A DNA stretch of 64,000 nucleotides from Apostichopus japonicus (lineage: Eukaryota > Echinodermata > Holothuroidea > Aspidochirotida > Stichopodidae): positions 7,000,501-7,064,500 of the forward strand of contig NC_092569.1 in assembly GCF_037975245.1 (NCBI RefSeq), given 5' to 3'. The translations under genes were made by a program, and so were the position numbers. Below the pieces are notes generated by a model that did not search any database, was not told the origin of the DNA, and saw nothing but the letters and a program-made list of their open reading frames with translations. Every line of letters begins with the position of its first letter. Position 1 is the first letter of the stretch. This document shows, one piece after another, positions 36,096 through 48,463 of the stretch.

Positions 36096-36551
36096 CCACA
36101 TCAGGCATCGTCGTCTATCTGGCATCTCAGTATCACAGTCAGGTTTAAGTTAGGATATATCCGATAGAACGTTCATTTCCATTAACAACAGAACACACTT
36201 CCTTCGCATATGTCCTTCACAAAGAAGAAGATTGGCTATGGATATTTTACTTTCGAGAGTGAGGTTAATGGAGTGCATTTTCATACAAACTCATGATTAT
36301 TCATAGATCAACCCTGAGTTGTATCATCATGTATTATCATCGTCATCATCACAACTGCCATCCATTCATACATGCAGAACTACGAATATGTTCTGGAAAG
36401 TACAAAGATACCCAAGTATCCTTGTCACTAACTATTTGAAGGTGGAACGAAACACATTTAATCAATGTAATGGAAGCTACGTGTAAGTCACATGCCAGTT
36501 TTTAACTGTGTAATATATTTGGCTGATCCATATGTCGACTGCCTTTTGGCT

Positions 36552-36718
36552 AAGATCATGTGTAGTATCTGTTCTTTCAGGGAATGGTGATACACACCTG
36601 ACGATGATCACACAGTCACAGTCCCGATGCAAGGGGACTGGGGCTGAGAGCGGATCAGTCGTTTGGTAGTTTGGTTTTCGTGCCCAGGTTCTTTCCTGGG
36701 CGACTTTTTCTTAAAACG
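36552..36718 (+). repeat. Dispersed repeat family B, copy 2
   Basis: Homologous to 27235-27397: ATCATGTGTAGTATCTG, CACCTGACGATGATCACACA and TTTCGTGCCCAGGTTC. Confidence 0.75.
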
Positions 36719-36719
36719 T

Positions 36720-37600
36720 ATATGTCGACTGTTAACGCCTTACCTGTCTGACGTCTGTGGCTTATCCTTATGTTACCTATTAACGCCTTATCTGAGATTA
36801 TTTGGATTCAGGTCGCTGATATACAGGTGGAAACTTCTCATAATGGAAATTTTGATAATTTCGTTAGTTACACAATCCTTTGTCAACTAATTAGTCATTT
36901 GGGTCGGTCCACTGAAAAGTATGAACGACATATGAAATTTGATCACATATCTAGTTCATTACTTTACAGACGTTTGCAATCGATATTGAAATTATAATGT
37001 GTGGCTTATATGTAGCATTTAATCATAAAGCGTGATTTTTGCTTTGGTAATGAGTACCCGATTGTTGCCTATTTGTATTATGATTTAAACATTCGGAACT
37101 TACCAAACCTATCCTAAGTCGAGAAGAAAACTTATCAACTCAGGAAAACCCCTGCATTTTGTCTGGTTGTCACTGAAATGATCATAGAGTAGGAAAATAT
37201 CCAAATTATTTGCTTTTCTTTGTTTCTTTTCAAAACCAGGCATAACTAGATTAGCTGATGATAATGTGAGCATTGTTTATAATGATAATTTATTATTTTA
37301 GGTCAGTGCAAGTAAACTATTGATGAATTCCTGTTTTCATACAGAATCGGTGTTGCAATAGTTCGTCTTTAATTCCGATTGATCACATGCTATAAAGTTG
37401 TTCCTCTTCTCAAGGAAGCATTGAAAGTGCATTGACAAATTCAATAAAGAAGATTCATTTATCAAGCCCTCACATGATCCTTATCTTATGCTGTATCTTG
37501 ACATCGTGGTACCAGTTTAAATAGTAACAGATGTTGTTCCACTTAGAAGAAGACTAAAGAAGTCCATCAAGTTTGACGAGTCCCTGCATTCGACAACATC
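36720..37600. other. Upstream flank of the ENDOU-like gene
   Basis: AT-rich, with no supported coding sequence. The promoter must lie here if the first coding exon is also the first exon, but I cannot point to a TATA box or start site with confidence. Confidence 0.4.
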
Positions 37601-37611
37601 ACATCACCAAG

Positions 37612-37666
37612 ATGAGACTTTCGCTAACCCTCGTTATTTGCATGTGCCTGCTAAGCTCAGTGCTGG
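37612..37666 (+). CDS. ENDOU: ENDOU-like exon 1 (signal peptide)
   Basis: Encodes MRLSLTLVICMCLLSSVL and the first base of Gly19, a textbook signal peptide with a hydrophobic core. The ATG follows CACCAAG, an acceptable Kozak context. The donor is G|GTGAGT, phase 1. Confidence 0.88.
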
Positions 37667-39474
37667 GTGAGTTTAAACACAGTATTAATTTCCTTTCCGC
37701 ACCTTTCCTTTCCGCACCTCAAGTAGCAGGCAAAACTCCACTTCATGGCGAAAGGAACACTTGACCTAATTATTTCACAGTCAAGGGCGACGCCAGAATT
37801 TCTAAAGCCGCAAAGGGGGAGGGGGGCAAACTTGGAAGGGGTGGTAAACGTCCTTGTCCTCCACGCTTCATCACTACATTTTAATGTATTAAAACTTTAA
37901 TTTTGCATGAAATTCGTTTTCGAGACCGACTGCAGTCAGGCGCGTATCCAGGGGGGAGCGAAAAGGACGACCGCGCACCCCCCCCCCCCCCCATTTGAGC
38001 ACATATTTTTTATGATATCGCTAGTAATTTTAAAATAAAAAATGCTTAGATGCAACTTACTAGGCCTGGGTAGTGCCATTTCCAGTGATGTAGGAGGCAT
38101 TTTCAACCAAAAATGTTCCTGTACGCTTCGCGCCAACTCATGGTGGCACTAAGATACTCTGCCTACAAGCTTCGCCCCTTGACAAATTCCTCGCAACGCG
38201 CCTGTCTGCAGTGCCTATCTGAGCGATGCTTCAACCATATTCCAATAAAAGCGGCATCATGCTTTATGATCATTGCTATACACTGTTGATAGCTAGAAGT
38301 GGAGGCGAGGAAGAAAATATGATCATTTTAGATAATTCTTGTTCGCCTTGGTGGCGTTTTGGAAGAAGTGTAGTACACTTCAGTTATGGGCATGCAGGGG
38401 AGCGAAGTCCCCAGAAGTTGCAGCATTTTGAGATATTTCTTGTTCTTTCGTAGCTTAGTTACATAACAAAAACACATGTAAGAAAGCATTTCGTTAGCCT
38501 AATATTAACTAACGCCGGCAAATATATACATAAGGGAGAGTATTTCAGAGTAGCTGACGGGGAGGGGAGGGCGAACTGTGGGGGGGGGGGAGCCGTATCA
38601 ATTCGTTAGCGCAAGTCCCGTGCAACACGCAAGCTGCTTGAAACCATGTCATATTAAAGCCTATGCATTTTGCCACAGGGTACATGTTCCAACTGCGGAT
38701 AATCCAAACGTTGAACTGCCGATTTCAGTGGTTCAAGCAGTATTTGCCATGCAATTTTTTCTCTTAACTCCTTAAAGATAATTTAAAGAAGAACAACATA
38801 TTAACCCAATCGGACTTGGGGGGTCAAAAATATTCACTTAGGAAAGTTTGAGCCTAAAAACACAATTAAAATTGCACAGTAAATACTATACTAAAACGCT
38901 TTTTGAAAAATCCTCCTCTTTACCGTATTACAACTGCCAAAAACATGTATTGATCATTCCATGCAAGGGGCATTACAAAGTGTTTGGTATGTACTTTTCA
39001 TTGATATGAAATTGATGTTCATTCGTTTAATTCTTTAAATTGGACCCGGTACCAACCTACTGAACCCCTTCTAAACAAAAATCCTCGGACTTATTATCAC
39101 CAATTGGCAAGAGATTGACGCTCCACTGTATGTTATTCTACATACATGGTGCACATAACGCTGCGTTATACTCGAATACCGTACAAATTTACGAACAGCA
39201 TGAAATGAGGTCCATTCGAAACCTATTTCTTTTGAATTTTAGGTAAAATTATTTGCCAAGGTCATTAGATGTTGATTGATGTAGGAGTTATTTTGTGAAT
39301 CAAAAATGTGAATATTGGTTTAGAAAAAAGGAAGGAGTTGTCATGGGTCTAGCTCTTCATATTAAGCTAGCGTAGGTTTCATAGGACAGATCCATTTTCA
39401 TTAATAGGGCTGGTGTATATGCATGAAACTAAGTAAATAATTTCTGTTGACTTTGGCGCTATATAAATGTCTTC

Positions 39475-39508
<34 letters not shown>

Positions 39509-42500
39509 ACATTGATTATAGGTATTGCAACAAATATTTCTACCACTATTATAGATTTTGTTAATTTTGTTTGATTTTGTTTAAATTCAATTTATCTCAA
39601 GAACAAAATATAAAGATTCATGCATTTCGTTTTGTGATCCCACTTCAAAATCGAACAGCCCCCGTACAGGTCCCATAAATTACGGTTAAGCTGTATGAGT
39701 CATACACTTGCTCACTTTGGTCACATTTATTGAGGTATTTTAGTGTACATTATAGGGAGAAAGGAACTGATATATGCACCATGCTTGTGGGAATTCCCCC
39801 CACCCCCTCATCCCACCAACCCCGTTGGCGCCGCCACTGCCCATGGTGACAATTTCAAAATGACATTCAGACTGCAAATTCACGTGGCATTGTCTATTCT
39901 AAGCAACGAATTGCAAAAGTAACGAATATTGTAGAGAAAAAAATCTTTAAAAAAGGTTCTTATCCACGGAACGCTTTTTGTAATAAATGCCATTTGTCGA
40001 TCATGGTGCAGAATATATTAAGCTTGGTTTTTAGTGGTACGCTCTTTAGTTATTTACAATACGTTGCATTATATTTTGTTGTTTTTGATAGGCAACACGA
40101 GTTTGTGTGCTAATAGATGTCTAATAGATTACGACAACACTCTGCCCTGTCAGTGCAACGATGCATGTCCCAACTACGGGAATTGTTGTTCGGACTTTTT
40201 CTCTGTTGGCTGTGATACAGGTAGGTGCAGGTACAACAAGACACATTAATAAAGCCAGGCAAAGCTATAGTCGTCAGACAAATGTATTTTGGTTTCGATG
40301 AAATGTATAACCTTTGTGGTCACCAGTTTGGGGCCACCATGGGTCAAATTTTGACATTTTATAAACACGATATCTCAAGAAGGAAAGCTTGGACCAATCT
40401 CGTTTATCGTGTGAATGAGTACCCCTTTAAGAAAAAGAAGCCTATTGTTTTCGTGGGGGTCAAAGTTTATTTGGGGTCACTAGGGATCAAAATGTGAAAA
40501 CCTTTAAACACGATATCTCAAGAAGGGACCAATCTCATATTTAGTAAATAGTTGTGACACGTTCAGTACCAGTTGCATATGTTTTTTTTTTTTTTTGGGG
40601 GGGGGGGGGGAGTCAAACCATCTGGAGTCACCAGACGCCAAATTGTGGAATGCTTGTCTCATAATCTACCGTAATTAGCTTATGAGCATCCGTAGAATCC
40701 GAATTCAGAAGTCGTGAACAAATTGCCTATAGCTACACTGTGCCGCTGACTGCATACGTCGGTCGTTGCATTACAAAGGTGTGCTGTTTGTACATACGAC
40801 GTTGCTATTAGTATGAACGATTCCAATGTGATTCATAGGGATTATAGGCCAACGGTATATCTTTGCTTCCGTTGTTGAAGTTTTCCGTCGTATTTCGCAA
40901 TTGTCGAGATTCAGTGCCAAATGAAAACTTCAGGCAGTGTATGTAGTTACGTTGGGAAATGACTAGGCGCCGTTTACGAAAATTAACTGTCGCCTAGTTA
41001 GATTTTTATCAATGACCAATCTCAATGCGAATTAACGGTGAGAAATGGTTCGTTATCTGCACGTGCATGATGCACGGGAAGTTTTCATGTGCGGAGATTA
41101 TTCACAAACTCCACGGAGCATTTATAAACATATAGCGAAAGCATGACATAAAATCTAAAATAACATTTTATGACAGGGAACCGTTTCATCTTACGAAGTA
41201 CGTAATGTGTTTTAAAGGCATTCATAAATATGTTGTGGTCAATTATTAATTTCTCAACCAATTAAAAAAGGTTATTAAGCATCGATATCACGACGGCTTG
41301 GTTATGCGGGAAACCCATACACATTAGAGTATAGTACTAGCGGCCCAGGTAGAGTACTAACAATAAACTTGGGACATTCCAATCTGAAGTTTTCATATGA
41401 GAGCATTAAATTAGCATAGCCAAACAACAAACTTTTAAAAGTTGTAGGCTATCCGCTTTATTCCGAGTTTTGCGATAGTGAAATTCATAAGTTAATTACA
41501 CAAGATCCCTCTAGCGTTGATCTGCAGAAAACAAATCGACAAAACACGATTATCTGTCATTTTGGTAAAACATAGTATGTCTAGTGTGTCACATTCATAT
41601 AAGATTGTTCATGTAGCATCATCGAAACCACACTTCAGTTTTGCTGTCTGGTGTTATGTTCGAATGGCACATTTAATTATAATAAGTTAATGATCCAAGC
41701 AGAGACTGGCGAATGTTTTCTTTTCTTTTTTCTCTCTTTTTATAATCGCTATTATTTTTTCTCGCACTTGCAGCGGCGACGAGCTCCTGCTATGACCGAT
41801 GTCTAGTACCCTATGACGCTGCGCTTCCATGTCAGTGTAATGACCAATGCTCATCTTTCGGAAATTGTTGTAGTGATTTCAACAATGCAAACTGTCCAAG
41901 TGTCCACTCTGGTGGTTGTAAGTTTATCCCTTACTCATTTACTGTGTACAGTGCAATCCTTCAGGTATGACTCAAGTAATCGTATATATAAATTTATTAT
42001 TTTGTACCTATATATACCGAGTGTACTACCATTAACAATGTCATCCTGTGTGATGAAAAAACGGTTTTATTGTAAGACGTGCTAATGTAATTACTTTAGA
42101 GTAAAATCATATACGGAGTTATATCAGTATATGTATGGATTCCGTAGTAATGGTAACGAAATTTTACTGTTCCTTAATGTATATATGTTCTCTGTATTAG
42201 GTATATTACAGCCTGCTGGGCTCATCTTGTAACTGTGAACCACATAGGCCTATATAGACGGTTACAATATAGTATCATTTGAAGCAGCTGCTTGGGTCGC
42301 TACATAATCTATCTTGCCATCAGCAGCTGTATCTTTATCTTGTTGTATTCACGCCACAACAGATGTTGAAGAGAAATGCCTTTATCATGCCAGCATCAGT
42401 ATATATAGGCCTGTAGTGAGTCAAGCACTATACACCATGCAAAGCCGTTAGGAACCGTTGAGGCCAAAGTCCAGTTCAAACTTTTTTCTCTCTAGAAGAA

Positions 42501-45500
42501 AGTAAAAGTTCATGGCCCTCGTACTCCTTACGATCGCTAAAGAATCTTGAGTATATATATGCGGTGAGAAATGGACTAAGGCCTTGTTTAAGGAGAAACT
42601 ATAAAGACAATCTCAGTCAAGGAGTTAATCAGTATATGTTTCACAAGTATGGAGCGAGGACGGGCCCGAGACAAAAATATGTCACTGAACCCCATATACA
42701 TTATTCTCTATTTTATACTTTCACATCATCTTCCCCATCCCCCATAATTGACCACGAGCCCCGGGACTACACCCTCCTACCCCTTCCCTACCGTCCAACC
42801 TGTTCTCAATCAATGTAACATATTCAACGTGTATCACATGCTGTTAAAGGTCCATTTGTTTTGGTGGTTTGCTATTTGTGACCATTTCTTTCGTATTTGG
42901 TTGAATCTTAATCACTCTCATCAGCTGTACCATTGACCATCTCAAGTAATTGTTTTAATATTACATATCTTAGCTGGTGGTGCCTTGACTTTGACTGAAT
43001 TCGCTGAGGATTTGTGGTCAAGCGACACCAACAGAATCTCTAGCAGTCGCTACAGCTACAACCGTGGAACGTATATCTCCAACACTGGTGACAAGGTCGA
43101 TCGTTCGTCGGGAGAGTAAGTACTGAATATATCATCAGAAGAGATTAACTATAGTCAGATATTAAACGATCTACCTAGCAATGACTTCACATACTCACTA
43201 CACGTGTCATAGTTGCATCTATTTTAGTTTTCAAATTATTCACCTTTTCTAAAATATCTGGAATACTTCATTTAAGCACCGTTAGTGATGCCTTCACTTT
43301 TCCGTTTCAATTCTAATTGTTAATGTTGATCCAAGCATGATCTTTAAAGATGCTATAATTCTGTTCAATGTTTCCCTTTCTCATACACAAAAAGACATGC
43401 AAGGATAACATCCATCACAAATATCCGGAAGTTACCAGTATATTATAAGTTTTAAACATTTTAGTTTACCGACATCATGGTTTTTTTTTCCGACTGATCT
43501 TGTGTTGTTAATTCTCCAAGACTGACTTCTATCAATACAGTCACTCAGTGTATTCGTCAGTGGTAAAACTGTTGGTAGTTTAAAAATTGTAGTGATTCCT
43601 GAAAGTTTGCGATTAGTGATCTTAAACAGTATTGGCATATTAACGGACAGGGTGGGGGAGGGGTAGGAAGCTTTCGAAAGTGGGGGGCACAACATCAAAG
43701 GGGCACTTTCTCATTCCACAACCACCATTCGTTATGCTATAAACCGATACACACGGGCTATACCACTTATAAATGATGTGTTAATATGCTATCAATAATG
43801 TGCACGTGACTCTATCAACCTACATCTGTACGTCTGTCCATCCATAATTTAGAATTTTCCAAGGATTAAACTGACGGAGCATATGTAGTATAGAGTAATG
43901 TGCTAGTAGAATGAGCTGCAACATTAATTTGTGCATATATTGAGATTGTTTATTGTTAACCGTGTTACACTAAGATATGGGAATCCTTTTTAAAAATAAC
44001 ACGTACAGACTAAAAATGAATAATTAAAATAAAATATTAAAATTAACAAAAGCTTAAGATATCCAAACGACAGTTCTGCATCAAAGGGGCACATTCAATT
44101 GCCAGTAGGGCAAATTTGCTATTTTGGGGAAAAAATGGGGGCACGTGCCCCCAGTGACCCCCCCTCCCCCACCCCAGCGCCTAAGCACCTGTCAAGAGAT
44201 ACGGTAGGAATGGCTAGTCACCATTTTCCTTGGTCGCTTGTTTTTGAAGAAATGTGGTTGACTAACGAAAAAAACTTGTAATACTGTTATATTGCTTACA
44301 CATAATGATTAAATGGTATACTATTAGCGGAATAAACATAATGGATAGCCTATATGCATGCTACACAATATCATTCGATGGGTGTGCTGGGAAACCTATA
44401 AACAAACGAAGCAGTGAAATAAATCAGTTATAAAACACTTGCATATAAAAACTCAAAAGTTACCCCAAAAAATGAAGCGTTTTGACATCGTTTTATTTGA
44501 TTTTCCATTCAGGTTTGCCACATTCCTATAGAAGGCATTTTAATTATAATTTCTGTTACTTTTTACAGTTTGTTCACTTATTTCGATCAATCCATCCTCA
44601 ATGGAGCTACTTTCGCGCCGTTCTACGATCTTCTTGACAACTACATCACAAGTGAAGGAGTGGCAGAATCCTTCACAGCCGCAGAAAATGCGGAAATAGA
44701 TACCTTTCTTGACGCTATATTTGCTACCACTGTGATGGGAAAAACTACCAGCTATTTGATGGCGGAGGGTAAGTTCAACATCTTCTACCCATGCTTATTT
44801 GATGAGGTATAAGTTTAATCTTCTCATACCAAGGCCCGATGCAAGTAGTATCATAAAAGAGGGGGCACGTCGAGAACTTTTTTAGCCATACCACATCCGA
44901 GGTCATCAGCCATGATCGCGAAATTTTCATATACCAACGATCCTAAAATTTCTCCAAATTTCATTTCTGAAGGTTCTCATGCCATCCAAATTCTTCCCAG
45001 ATACTCAACAGTATATTTAATTGGCCATTTTACTTAGAAGATGTTGATATTTCTGTTCTAATTGGGGGGTAAGGGAGCTAAAAAGAAATTTCAAATATAT
45101 AAAGTTATTTTACGAAATATTCGAAAGTAAAAAGAAAAAGAAATAAAAGGCCCGTAATATTACTACAGACGGACCAATCGAATCAGCCCCTAAGGCAACT
45201 TGACATGATTTGTTGATTTTAACCGACAGGTTTGGTAACTTCCGAGAGCGATTTAAGGAGCAAAATGGAGACCATGTGGTTCTCATCCTATAAGCGTCAA
45301 ACAAGTGGAGATTCCAGCGGATTTGAGCACTGTTTTCTGGGAGAGTGGAAGTCTTCCACAGCAGTTAATGGCTTCCACAACTGGATTCAATTTTACAAAG
45401 AAGAGAATGAGGGTGATATCAACTACTTTGGATACGTGGAGGAGGCTAATGTAAGTATACAATCTGTCAATTAGCAAGTAAATACATGGAAGTTGATAAC

Positions 45501-46793
45501 TAGAAATAATAACCTGATCCATGCATTACAGTCAGTGACGCTTCGCTCTTCATTAATTAATAACGCCTATATTCGATATCAGGCGGGCGACAAAATGGGG
45601 GTAACGAATGTATTAATTAAGAAAGACGGTCTGCAGCCCAAATCGCTTCAGCGAGAATATTAGGCCTACCACAGTACCCACGTAAATTTGGGCTACATCT
45701 TCACTTTTGTGATAGTATGCAAAATTGAATAGCGTATACACTATTCAATTGGTAATTGAAACATTCACACAAATGTTCAATTGTGTTATTGTATACCCAC
45801 CGTTAACTTGAGATCTTTTAGATGAACGTCATGCTATCAAAACAGCATTCAACTCATCTACAAGACCAACACTGTGATTTTACTTTACGGTTTGTGGTAC
45901 ATTTATGTTCACAATGTCCTTTTATTTAACAGAACGGCAGTGTTTTTTTAATTAATGATGAATGCACATGCTATAGACAACGTTTTCCTGTTATTGAACA
46001 CCTTTTATATTGAACGACATTTTTTTTTTTTTTAGCCATCCTTTATTGTCAAATCTTTTGCCATAATAACAAAATTATATAAAAACGTATATATGACACT
46101 AAATAACTGTTTGATTACAAATATTCAATGAGCATAGCACAATTACTAAAAGTGTCTCATTGGAGATTGTATGATAGAGGTCCTCGATGTTTACTATGAT
46201 CTAAATGTTTCTCAACTTGTAAAAGAATTTTTAATTTATACAAAAATTAGTTAACGTTGGGAATGCTCAAATTTACTTTCTTCTGTAATATATAGTACTT
46301 GATATGAAAAATTAAAAAATTAAAAAAAATCAACGGATGCTTCAATAATAGTTGATAGCCGAAAAAAATATATTGAACGACCTGCTACAGTAATATTACC
46401 GTTTATTTACATATTGTTTTAACAATGTTACACGGACGAATTGGTCAACGTACACTCACTAATTATTCTGTAGTTGTTACGTCATATTCTGAGAAATATT
46501 TGCTTAATTTTAAACTTGTGTTCAGGTCAATAATGGTCTATTATTTTTCGATTCTTCAGCCAAATCTGATCTCCTTGCAATTCTCTTGGGGCTCTTCCTC
46601 GAGGGTAAAGACCATAACATCGATGATGTTTGGAGCAAGTCCAGAATTTGAGATGGCCATGTTCACCACTTGCTTTCTTAAGCACAAGAATGCTCGCTGT
46701 AACTTCACCCTTGACGGTTCCTCAGTGGCTATTCAAACATATGACATGTCGTCCAACACCAATCAAGTGGGATCTGCTTACTTTGCGGTTTAA
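37612..46793 (+). CDS. ENDOU: ENDOU-like secreted poly(U)-specific endoribonuclease, complete spliced gene
   Basis: Seven exons join to 1,125 nt (374 residues plus stop): 37612-37666, 40092-40220, 41774-41917, 42974-43115, 44569-44768, 45230-45450 and 46560-46793. All introns are GT-AG, with phases 1,1,1,2,1,0. Residues 1-19 are a signal peptide. Residues about 23-60 and 66-104 are somatomedin-B domains. Residues about 113-374 form an EndoU domain with candidate catalytic His257 (GFEHCFLGE), His273 (GFHNWIQFY) and Lys314, plus the GASPEFEMAMFTTCFL block. The 16-residue His-His spacing is that of the family. EndoU enzymes cut RNA at uridines using metal ions and leave 2',3'-cyclic phosphate ends. 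The two-SMB layout is that of vertebrate ENDOU (placental protein 11). The product is inferred to be secreted. Substrate and expression are unknown. Confidence 0.93.
37937..38204. mobile_element. MITE in intron 1 of the ENDOU-like gene
   Basis: Starts CAGGCGCGTATCCAGG and ends ACGCGCCTG. Flanks ACTGCAGT and TCTGCAGT are an 8-bp duplication with one mismatch. It shares TATCGCTAGTAATTT and CCATTTCCAG with 50290-50526, 51560-51726 and 56709-57011. This is a G/C-tract-rich hAT-type family with no coding capacity. Confidence 0.82.
39440..39505 (+). repeat. LINE/SINE 3' tail with TTGA repeat
   Basis: TTGGCGCTATATAAATGTCT is followed by about seven GATT/TTGA units. That GCGCTATATAAATG-plus-simple-repeat pattern is common at retroposon 3' ends in marine animals (from memory). 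The rest of the element is not recognisable. It lies in intron 1 of the ENDOU-like gene. Confidence 0.5.
40092..40220 (+). CDS. ENDOU: ENDOU-like exon 2 (first somatomedin-B domain)
   Basis: Encodes CANRC, YDNTLPCQCNDAC, NYGNCCSDFFSVGC: eight cysteines in the SMB spacing with the CC pair. Acceptor TTTTTGATAG, donor GTAGGT. Phase 1 on both sides, so it is a symmetric, shuffle-ready domain exon. Confidence 0.93.
40310..40545 (+). repeat. Two-unit diverged repeat with CACGATATCTCAAGAAGG
   Basis: CACGATATCTCAAGAAGG occurs at about 40368 and 40508, each preceded by a TTGGGGnCAC...GGGTCAAA/GGATCAAA segment. A related AACATGATATCTCAAC lies near 55318. Lies in ENDOU-like intron 2. Confidence 0.55.
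41774..41917 (+). CDS. ENDOU: ENDOU-like exon 3 (second somatomedin-B domain)
   Basis: Encodes CYDRCLVPYDAALPCQCN, then SSFGNCCSDF and the eighth cysteine. Also a phase 1-1 exon, clearly similar to exon 2, so the two domains probably arose by exon duplication. Donor chosen as GTAAGT at 41918. An alternative GTGGTT six bases earlier is weaker. Confidence 0.92.
42974..43115 (+). CDS. ENDOU: ENDOU-like exon 4 (start of EndoU domain)
   Basis: Encodes GGALTLTEFAEDLWSSDTNR through NTGDKVDRSSGE, matching the helical start of EndoU domains (…LWxxDxNR…). Donor GTAAGT, phase 2. Confidence 0.9.
43645..44195. mobile_element. G/C-tract element in ENDOU-like intron 4
   Basis: GGACAGGGTGGGGGAGGGG and GGGGGCACAACATC on the left face GGGGGCACGTGCCCCCAGTG and CCCTCCCCCACCCCAGCG on the right. 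The GGGGGCACGTGCCCCC palindrome is shared with the hAT element ending at 33193. Ends and target duplication are unclear, so the limits are approximate. Confidence 0.45.
44569..44768 (+). CDS. ENDOU: ENDOU-like exon 5
   Basis: Encodes DLFTYFDQSIL, FAPFYDLLDNY and the acidic AENAEIDTFLDAIFATTVMG segment. Acceptor CTTTTTACAG, donor GTAAGT. Confidence 0.92.
45230..45450 (+). CDS. ENDOU: ENDOU-like exon 6 (both catalytic histidines)
   Basis: Encodes GFEHCFLGEW and NGFHNWIQFYKEE, the two histidine motifs, followed by DINYFGYVEEAN. Acceptor TTTTAACCGACAG, donor GTAAGT in phase 0. Confidence 0.93.
46560..46793 (+). CDS. ENDOU: ENDOU-like exon 7 (terminal)
   Basis: Encodes PNLISLQFSWGSSSRVK, then MMFGASPEFEMAMFTTCFL and the end SAYFAV, stop TAA at 46791-46793. 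Lys314 is placed where the family has its catalytic lysine. Acceptor TTCGATTCTTCAG. Confidence 0.92.
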   Translation, partial: PNLISLQFSWGSSSRVKTITSMMFGASPEFEMAMFTTCFLKHKNARCNFTLDGSSVAIQTYDMSSNTNQVGSAYFAV

Positions 46794-47071
46794 ATGGATG
46801 AAGTTAGGATCAGACCATCTTCATCAATCAGAAAACAAGAGAACCCTGCTTAATTGTATCGGCAGCAACAATTTTCGTTGATTCACGTCTGAAAATTAAT
46901 ATGTTTAACTGTGATATTATGATAACATGATTCCATAATATTTCACATTTATAATTCCATTATGTAATGTTATATAATATATACCATTTGTGCAATTAAG
47001 ATCGAAATATGTAGCAGTACAAAAGAAACGATTGATATGCTGTTCTAATTTCTTTATCAGGCTGTCAGACC

Positions 47072-47203
47072 GGTCAATCGCTTTACAATATAACGAATGA
47101 ACCCCTCCACCATTCGGTTCATCGCTTTACAATATAACGAATGAACCCCACCACCATTCGGTTAATCGCTTTACAATATAACGAATTAACCCCTCCACCA
47201 TTT
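47072..47203 (+). repeat. Three-copy 44-bp tandem repeat
   Basis: ATCGCTTTACAATATAACGA starts at 47077, 47121 and 47165, followed by CCCCTCCACCATTCGGTT. Copies differ at a few bases. It lies about 280 bp after the ENDOU-like stop codon and might be in the 3' untranslated region or just beyond it. Confidence 0.92.
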
Positions 47204-48463
47204 AAGATTAAAACTTGAATCAGTTCAGCCGATGTTTAACTTACAAGAGAGCGCAGTGTTTGGCTCTATGTTTTTAACACTTTTGGTTCCGGGTTTTCCA
47301 GGGGTGAGCTGCCGACATACTTCTTGCTGTCAATTGTCTGTAATGGAACCATTTGTCAATACATATGTCAAATTACGTGTATTTGAAGTAAGTTTAAAGG
47401 GAGTGAAGACTCGCACACAAAGAAACGTCTGATGCCGGTAATCTGACCTAGTTTCGAATGAGGTGTATATAACAGAAGTGTTAGACACCATGCACCATCT
47501 ATCCCAGAAAATGCACACACAGCTTTCTACCGTCGGTAAATAGACACTAGTGTACAGTCAATATATTGCAGCTACGGTCAATACCCACAACACAGTGTAC
47601 ATAGCAGCGATGGACATCTCAGGCCCAGATAAAAGATAACAAGGTATCACGTTTCATTACTGTCTGCGTTTTGTAGCGAAAAGAAAAAACTTCACTTGAG
47701 GACAGATTTTTTTTATTTTTTTAACAGAGGGCGGCACGCCATTTAGGGCGAGTCTTCAATTGTGTTCTGCAAACATATCTACGAAGCATGGGGGTTTTAC
47801 TATGGGTGGCCTTAGGCAAAAGTTAAAATTCTAAATCATTGCTAAATCAAACAGATAATTTTGAGTGCAGTTCATATTGCTATAGCAATTCCGGTTTACA
47901 AGATATTCACTAGCCGTCTGGAATAGTTTTAAGTTGAGGTAAAGTTGATGACATCGTCTCTTCGATTCATTCATAGGATACTAAGCTGACGTGATTCTTC
48001 ATAACTTCTACGTCTATCAACCGATTTTCTGTTAGCTTCCCATGAACGATAATTTAATTTGTTTTCACATACCAACCGAGGAAATTTGTTTGGCCACAGA
48101 AGTATCCCCCGCCCCCTCTCAGGTAAAGATATTAATTTTTACTAAAATGAACAATTATGTCTCATGAGCATAACTATGTAAACATGCCTCAATGTTTCAT
48201 ATTATTACCCAATATTGGGATGTTTGTGCAAAATGTAGAAAACTTCAACCTTCATGAACCCCCTTATATACAGAAATTCAAATTGCTCCCAAATTCTCTA
48301 TACATTAATACCAACGTTGACCTACTGTATATAATACGTGCTCTAGAATCATTGCCAAAATAAACTGACTAATCGACCTTAATAGGAGTAAGGAAGGCCA
48401 ACAACATCTTCACATTTACATAAAGTGATGTCAATTCATGGATCATCTTGTGATAGGCCTATG

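Noticed and set aside
37783-39841. A 2-kb element between CAAGGGCGACGCCAG and GGCGCCGCCACTG in ENDOU-like intron 1
   Set aside because: The ends look like hAT termini, but the flanking bases do not form a target duplication; they may belong to two separate decayed elements.
41813-42085. 90-codon frame over the second SMB exon
   Set aside because: Out of frame with the SMB cysteines; a shadow of exon 3.
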